Program-made: the position numbers and the translations under genes
The notes under the pieces: generated by a model
Databases searched by the model: none
What the model was told of the DNA's origin: nothing
Seen by the model: the letters and a program-made list of their open reading frames with translations, nothing else
Assembly: GCA_021613375.1 (NCBI GenBank)
Contig: CM038717.1
Coordinates: 42,428,531-42,492,530, forward strand
Reading direction: 5' to 3'
Length of the DNA: 64,000 nucleotides
Source: Megaleporinus macrocephalus
Lineage: Eukaryota; Chordata; Actinopteri; Characiformes; Anostomidae
Shown: positions 40,794 to 49,700 of the stretch, piece by piece
How the letters are laid out: every line of letters starts with the position of its first letter
Position numbering within the stretch: position 1 is the first letter of the stretch

Positions 40794-43700
40794 CTATGTT
40801 TACACAACAGGTAAAAGTGATCCAAATCTGATTTGATTGTTACGTTGTGCATAACATCCTTTAAATGTGTCGTATATCTGACATTAGTCTTAACCAATCA
40901 GCTCCTAAACTGACCTGTATGTGCAAAAGAGCAATGCTTCATGTGACACGCTCAACCAGAGACACACAGTCAGGACTGCTGACAGATGCTGGTCCAGTCC
41001 TCTAGATGTGTTTCGTCTTCACCAGTATTACAGGAGCAATTACAAAGTTCTAATGGCTGAACAGCTGGGCCTGTTACCCAGAAGGTGTTAGAAGAAAGAT
41101 ATCAGATTTGGGCCACTCTTGCCAGAGTTTTGGCATTTTTGAATGCAGTTTGTTTCACTTTTTTCTATTTTATTTTTATCCTACAGGGTGCTCAGGGGCC
41201 AAGGGTGAGTATCTATGGACGCCTTGGTGCTTCAGTTACAAAATCAATAAATCATAAGCAATTTTTAATATACCAGTACCGTCATGGGTCATGTAAATTT
41301 CTGTGTTTCTTCTAGGGCGCTCCTGGACCTCGTGGCCCTCCTGGACCGCCGGTGAGAACCATTTTATATCTACACACATAAAAAACACAGAGAAATTCTA
41401 AAAACTAATTAAACACTTATCTTTTTTTAATACAGGGGCCACCTAGTATCCCACACTTATTTGTAAGTATTTTCATTTTCTGTTATTTTGATCATTTTGA
41501 TTTTAACTTTATCCATCTAAATAAACCTACTGGATGTTTGTTTTGGTTTATTTTTGTATTTATTTTGTGTAATTGAATTGTTTTGGGGTTTTGTTTTTTT
41601 TTTTCACTCTAAAGCAGCAGGATGACAGCGGTGCACACTTGCCTTCGTTTACTGGCTCCCACACGACGCTCAAAACAGAGGTGTGTGTATGTTAATGTAA
41701 CCCACATAAACACAGCCATGCAGCCATAACATCACCTATACACAAGCTAAAACATTAAATACTGTGTTTTGTGGTGTTCTCAATACAGAGAACAGAATTC
41801 AGTAATGAGTGTTGTATTAGCCTTTAACATGCTGTTCCAGCTATTTTAGAATTGAGGTTAACGCAGTCACACTCAAACCCATGCTGGTAAAAAGGGTTAG
41901 ATCCAAAACCAAATTACTGAGGGTAGGTAAAACACATTAGTACATTCACATCTGTCTGCATAAGACCTAACGTAGTTAGTCTCTGTTGGTGTCTGAATAC
42001 TGTCCTTTAGTAGAATTGAAGGTGTTCACTGTAAATGATCAGATCTGTCTGATTTTATTTTCTGGTTTCTCTGTTTTAGGGTGTATCTGGGTTGGATTTG
42101 CCAGTGCTGGAAAGAGCTCCGGAGATTTTGCGGACACTGCACTACCTGAGTTTGTTGGTGCACAGCCTGAAGAATCCTCAGGGCACACAGGACCACCCAG
42201 CTCGCCTCTGCCGGGATCTGCGTACCTGCCAATACAAACTCAACGATGGTGCGTGTGTGTGTCTGTGTTAGTGGACCAGGAGGTCCAGATGTCCTCCTAA
42301 ACATAGAGCTGTCTTACCCTGCGTCCACATCGACAGCAACTTTTCACCGCTGGTCACCCAAATCGCTAATCGCTCATCGCCTGTGGGTGTTTCTGAACTC
42401 CAACTGACCTTTCTTTGACATGGCTTCATTGACGCTAAGCAAATGCTACAGCAGTACTGGGTACTAGCTAGTATCTACAGAGTATATAGATAACATTTTG
42501 ACCACAAATCAGACACTCCCCACCCAGTTCACCACAAATTAGACACTTCCCACTCAGTTCACCACAAATCAGACACTCCCCACCCAGTTCACCACAAATT
42601 AGACACTTCCCACTCAGTTCACCACAAATCAGACACTCCCCACCCAGTTCACCACGAATTAGACACTTCACACTCAGTTCACCACAAATTAGGCACCTTC
42701 CCGCCCAGTTCACCACAAATTAGACACTTCCCACACAGTTTACCACAAATCAGACACCTTCCCGCCCAGTTCACCACAAATCAGACACTTCCCACACAGT
42801 TTACCACAAATCAGACACTTCCCACCCAGTTCACCACAAATCAGACACTTCCCACACAGTTTACCACAAATCAGACACTTCCCACCCAGTTCACCACAAA
42901 TCAGACACTTCCCACACAGTTTACCACAAATCAGACACTTCCCACCCAGTTCACCACAAATCAGGCACCTTCCCGCCTAGTTCACCACAAATTAGACACT
43001 TCCCATCCAGTTCACCACAAATCAGACACTTCCCACCCAGTTCACCACAAATTAGACACTTCCCACACAGTTTACCACAAATCAGACACTTCCCACCCAG
43101 TTCACCACAAATTAGACACTTCCCACACAGTTTACCACAAATCAGACACTTCCCACCCAGTTCACCACAAATTAGACACTTCCCACACAGTTTACCACAA
43201 ATCAGACACTTCCCACCCAGTTCACCACAAATTAGACACTCCCCACTCTGTTCACTACAAATCAGACACTCCCCACCCAGTTCACCACAAATTAGACACT
43301 TCCCACTCAGTTCACCACAAATCAGACACTCCCCACCCAGTTCACCACAAATTAGACACTTCACACTCAGTTCACCACAAATCAGACAATTCCCACCCAG
43401 TTCACCACAAATTAGACACTCCCCACTCTGATCACCACAAATCAGACACTTCCCACCCAGTTCACCACAAATTAGACACTTCCCACACAGTTTACCACAA
43501 ATCAGACACTTCCCACCCAGTTCACCACAAATCAGACACTTCCCACCCAGTTCACCACAAATTAGACACTTCCCACACAGTTTACCACAAATCAGACACT
43601 TCCCACCCAGTTCACCACAAATTAGACACTTCCCACACAGTTTACCACAAATCAGACACTTCCCACCCAGTTCACCACAAATCAGGCACCTTCCCGCCCA

Positions 43701-46700
43701 GTTCACCACAAATTAAGACACTTCACACTCAGTTCACCACAAATTAGACACTTCCCACTCAGTTCACCACAAATCAGACACTTCCCACACAGTTCACCAC
43801 AAATTAGACACTCCCCACTCTGTTCACCACAAATCAGACACTTCCCACCCAGTTCACCACAAATTAGACACTTTCCACACAATTTACCACAAATCAGACA
43901 CTTCCCACCCAGTTCACCACAAATTAGACACTCCCCACTCTGTTCACCACAAATCAGACACTTCCCACCCAGTTCACCACAAATTAGACACTTCCCACAC
44001 AGTTTACCACAAATCAGACACTTCCCACCCAGTTCACCACAAATCAGGCACCTTCCCGTCCAGTTCACCACAAATTAGACACTTCCCACCCAGTTCACCA
44101 CAAATCAGACACTTCCCACCCAGTTCACCACAAATTAGACACTTCCCACACAGTTTACCACAAATCAGACACTTCCCACCCAGTTCACCACAAATTAGAC
44201 ACTTCCCACACAGTTTACCACAAATCAGACACTTCCCACACAGTTCACCACAAATTAGACACTCCCCACTCTGTTCACCACAAATCAGACACTTCCCACC
44301 CAGTTCACCACAAATTAGACACTTTCCACACAATTTACCACAAATCAGACACTTCCCACCCAGTTCACCACAAATTAGACACTCCCCACTCTGTTCACCA
44401 CAAATCAGACACTTCCCACCCAGTTCACCACAAATTAGACACTTCCCACACAGTTTACCACAAATCAGACACTTCCCACCCAGTTCACCACAAATCAGGC
44501 ACCTTCCCGTCCAGTTCACCACAAATTAGACACTTCCCACCCAGTTCACCACAAATCAGACACTTCCCACCCAGTTCACCACAAATTAGACACTTCCCAC
44601 ACAGTTTACCACAAATCAGACACTTCCCACCCAGTTCACCACAAATTAGACACTTCCCACACAGTTTACCACAAATCAGACACTTCCCACCCAGTTCACC
44701 ACAAATCAGGCACCTTCCCGCCCAGTTCACCACAAATTAGACACTTCACACTCAGTTCACCACAAATTAGACACTTCCCACTCAGTTCACCACAAATCAG
44801 ACACTTCCCACACAGTTTACCACCAATCAGACACTTCCCACCCAGTTCACCACAAATTAGACACTTCCCACACAGTTTACCACAAATCAGACACTTCCCA
44901 CCCAGTTCACCACAAATCAGGCACCTTCCCGCCCAGTTCACCACAAATTAGACACTTCACACTCAGTTCACCACTAATTAGACACTTCCCACTCAGTTCA
45001 CCACAAATTAGACACTTCCCACTCAGTTCACCCCAAATCAGACACTTCCCACTCAGTTCACCACAAATCAGACACTTCCCACACAGTTCACCACAAATTA
45101 GACACTTCACACTCAGTTCACCACAAATTAGACACTTCCCACTCAGTTCACCACAAATCAGACACTTCCCACACAGTTCACCACAAATTAGACACTCCCC
45201 ACTCTGTTCACCACAAATCAGACACTTTCCACACAGTTTACCACAAATCAGACACTTCCCACCCAGTTCACCACAAATTAGACACTCCCCACTCTGTTCA
45301 CCACAAATCAGACACTTCCCACCCAGTTCACCACAAATTAGACACTTCCCACACAGTTTACCACAAATCAGACACTTCCCACCCAGTTCACCACAAATCA
45401 GGCACCTTCCCACCCAGTTCACCACAAATCAGACACTTCCCACACAGTTCACCACAAATTAGACACTCCCCACTCTGTTCACCACAAATCAGACACTTCC
45501 CACCCAGTTCACCACAAATTAGACACTTCCCACACAGTTTACCACAAATCAGACACTTCCCACCCAGTTCACCACAAATCAGGCACCTTCCCGCCCAGTT
45601 CACCACAAATTAGACACTTCACACTCAGTTCACCACAAATTAGACACTTCCCACTCAGTTCACCACAAATCAGACACTTCCCACACAGTTTACCACAAAT
45701 TAGACACTTCCCACACAGTTTACCACAAATCAGACACTTCCCACCCAGTTCACCACAAATCAGGCACCTTCCCGCCCAGTTCACCACAAATCAGACACTT
45801 CCCACCCAGTTCACCACAAATTAGACACTTCCCACACAGTGTACCACAAATCAGACACTTCCCACCCAGTTCACCACAAATTAGACATTTCCCACACAGT
45901 TTACCACAAATCAGACACTTCCCACCCAGTTCACCACAAATCAGGCACCTTCCCGCCCAGTTCACCACAAATTAGACACTTCACACTCAGTTCACCACAA
46001 ATTAGACACTTCACACTCAGTTCACCACAAATCAGACACTTCCCACACAGTTCACCACAAATTAGACACTCCCCACTCTGTTCACCACAAATCAGACACT
46101 TCCCACCCAGTTCACCACAAATTAGACACTTCCCACACAGTTTACCACAAATCAGACACTTCCCACCCAGTTCACCACAAATCAGGCACCTTCCCGCCCA
46201 GTTCACCACAAATTAGACACTTCACACTCAGTTCACCACAAATTAGACACTTCCCACTCAGTTCACCACAAATCAGACACTTCCCACACAGTTTACCACA
46301 AATTAGACACTTCCCACACAGTTTACCACAAATCAGACACCTTCCCGCCCAGTTTACCACAAATCAGACACTTCCCACACAGTTTACCACAAATCAGACA
46401 CTTCCTACCCAGTTCACCACAAATCAGACACTTCCTACCCAGTTCACCACAAATCAGATGCCTTCCCGCTAAAAATGTTAAATCCTGGAGCAATTTTTAT
46501 ATTATATAACCATGCTTAATCACCGTGGTGGGGAGAAAGTGGGTTCACCCTGTTAAGTGCTCAATTTCTATTGGTAATCGCCACATCACTTCACTCCTTA
46601 TTTGCATAAAGTTAAACTTTGCTTAACTTTGTTGTGACACCGTATACGCCCACTTCGCTGTGCCAACATTCTCGCTGCCGCCTGTCACCAGAAATCTCCA

Positions 46701-49700
46701 CCTTTAATTTTAAAATGAATGACATCCTGTCACTTTGCTGCGTTGTGCCGCTGTCGGTGTGACCGCAGGATTAAAATGCATGAGCTCTTTTATGTATGAG
46801 ATCATTTTTGTTGTTCTTGTTGTTTTTGTTTTAAACAATGTTTTATTCTGCTGTGTGATTACATTTCAGATTGGGTTTAAGTCTGTTTCACACCATTTTA
46901 GGCCTCAGTGCTTTGCTCAGTTCATCACAGTTATAATTCTAATGATTTAATTTAAGCATTGTTGTAGTTCCAATTTTTATTAAAAGTTAATATGATGCAG
47001 TCACAGCAAATAATGATGAAACCGGTCCGTAGTAACACACAGAACATGGAGCTACAGTATCTATGTTTAATATTCATTACACACAAGGATTTGTTGTCCT
47101 TACCTAATGGTCTGTGCTGTCAGGTAGACTCGACTAAGTGAAATACATTAATGGAAGTCATTTCATGTTATTAAATATAGAAGTGAATTTAGTTTTTTTT
47201 TATAAACGTTTGCTTCTTAAATCAGATCCTACTCAATGTTTGTCCATGAGGGACAACCTTATTCTCAGATAAAGATTGATGGCAGGTTCAGTTAGATTTG
47301 TGTGTGTCTGTGTTGTCTGTATATACTAGCGCTAACTTATTGTCTCTTTCTTTAGGCACTTATTGGATCGACCCAAACATGGGTTGCCCTTCCGACTCTA
47401 TTAAAGTGACCTGCAATTTCACAGGAGGCGGCCTTACCTGCCTCAGACCAGTCACTGTGTCCAAGGTACTAATCTTAACCTATTACAATGCCAAAAATGT
47501 GACCAGTCGCTTTCTAAGATTTATGTGATAAGCAGAGACTCTACTTCCGCATGTAAACACAGTCACTAAAGTAGCTTTTTATCATCTAAGAAATATTCAC
47601 TAAAGTTCAGCTCTTCTGTCTCAAAACAGAATGTAACATGACTGTAATAGAGTAGGTCACTGTAATGGTCAGAGTTGATGACTGCAATGGTCAAAGTTGA
47701 TCTCTGTAATGGTCAGAGTTGATCTCTGTAATGGTCAGAGTTGGTCACTGTAATGGTCAACGTCAATCACTGTAATGGTCAGAGTTGATCTCTGTAATGG
47801 TCAAAGTCAACCACTGTAATGGTCAGATTTGATCACTTTAATGGTCAGAGTTGATCACTGTAATGGTCAAAGTCAATCACTGTAGTGGTCAGAGTTGATC
47901 ACTGTAGTGGTCAGAGTTGATCTCTGTAATGGTCAGACTTGATCACTGTAATGATCAGAGTTGATCACTGTAATGGTCAAAGTCAGTTACTGTAATGGTC
48001 AGAGTTGATCTCTGTAATGGTCAGAGTTGATCGCTGTAATGGTCAAAGTCAATCACTGTAATGGTCAGAGTTGATCGCTGTAATGGTCAGAGTTGATCGC
48101 TGTAATGGTCAGAGTTGATCTCTGTAATGGTCAGAGTTGATCGCTGTAATGGTCAGAGTTCATCAATGTAATGGTCAGAGTTGATCACTGTAATGGTCAG
48201 AGTTGATCGCTGTAATGGTCAGAGTTCATCAATGTAATGGTCAGAGTTGATCACTGTAATGGTCAGTGTTGATGACTGTAATGGTCAGAGTTGATCACTG
48301 TAATGGTCAGAGTTGATCACTGTAATGGTTAGAGTTGATCGCTGTAATTGTCAGAGTTGATCGCTGTAATTGTCAGAGTTGATTGCTGTAATAATCAGAG
48401 TTGATCACTGTAATAATCAGAGTTGATCACTAATGGTCAGAGTTGATCGCTGTAATGGTCAGAGTTGATCACTGTAATAATCAGAGTTGATCACTGTAAT
48501 GGTCAGAGTTGATCGCTGTAATGGTCAGAGTTGATCACTGTAATGGTCAGAGTTGATCACTGTAATGGTCAGAGTTGATCACTGTAATAATCAGAGTTGA
48601 TCACTGTAATAATCAGAGTTGATCGCTGTAATGGTCAGAGTTGATCACTGTAATAGTCAGAGTTGATTGCTGTAATGGTCAGAGTTCATCAATGTAATGG
48701 TCAGAGTTGATCACTGTAATAGTCAGAGTTGATAGCTGTAATGGTCAGAGTTCATCAATGTAATGGTCAGAGTTGATCGCTGTAATGGTCAGAGTTGATC
48801 TCTGTAATGGTCAGAGTTCATCAATGTAATGGTCAGAGTTGATCACTGTAATGGTTAGAGTTGATCACTGTAATGGTTAGAGTTGATCGCTGTAATTGTC
48901 AGAGTTGATTGCTGTAATAATCAGAGTTGATCACTGTAATGGTCAGAGTTGATTGCTGTAATGGTCAGAGTTGATTGCTGTAATGGTCAGAGTTGATAGC
49001 TGTAATGGTCAGAGTTGATCGCTGTAATGGTCAGAGTTCATCAATGTAATGGTCAGAGTTTGATCGCTGTAATGGTCAGAGTTCATCAATGTAATGGTCA
49101 GACTTGATCACTGTAATGATCAGAGTTGATCACTGTAATGGTCAAAGTCAGTTACTGTAATGGTCAGAGTTGATCTCTGTAATGGTCAGAGTTGATCACT
49201 GTAATGGTCAAAGTCAATCACTGTAATGGTCAGAGTTGATCGCTGTAATGGTCAGAGTTGATCGCTGTAATGGTCAGAGTTGATCTCTGTAATGGTCAGA
49301 GTTGATCGCTGTAATGGTCAGAGTTGATCTCTGTAATGGTCAGAGTTGATCGCTGTAATGGTCAGAGTTCATCAATGTAATGGTCAGAGTTGATCACTGT
49401 AATGGTCAGAGTTGATCGCTGTAATGGTCAGAGTTCATCAATGTAATGGTCAGAGTTGATCACTGTAATGGTCAGAGTTGATGACTGTAATGGTCAGAGT
49501 TGATCACTGTAATGGTCAGAGTTGATCACTGTAATGGTTAGAGTTGATCGCTGTAATGGTCAGAGTTGATCGCTGTAATGGTCAGAGTTGATCACTGTAA
49601 TAATCAGAGTTGATCACTGTAATGGTCAGAGTTGATCGCTGTAATGGTCAGAGTTGATCACTGTAATAGTCAGAGTTGATTGCTGTAATGGTCAGAGTTC

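Noticed and set aside
42468..46360. Minus-strand Cys-rich repeat proteins ([10 protein letters not shown] decapeptides, up to 252 codons), like zinc-knuckle proteins
   Set aside because: Each frame begins or ends where a 31-base unit shifts the frame. Substitutions track the DNA subtype and not codon position, and no promoter or splice context is seen.
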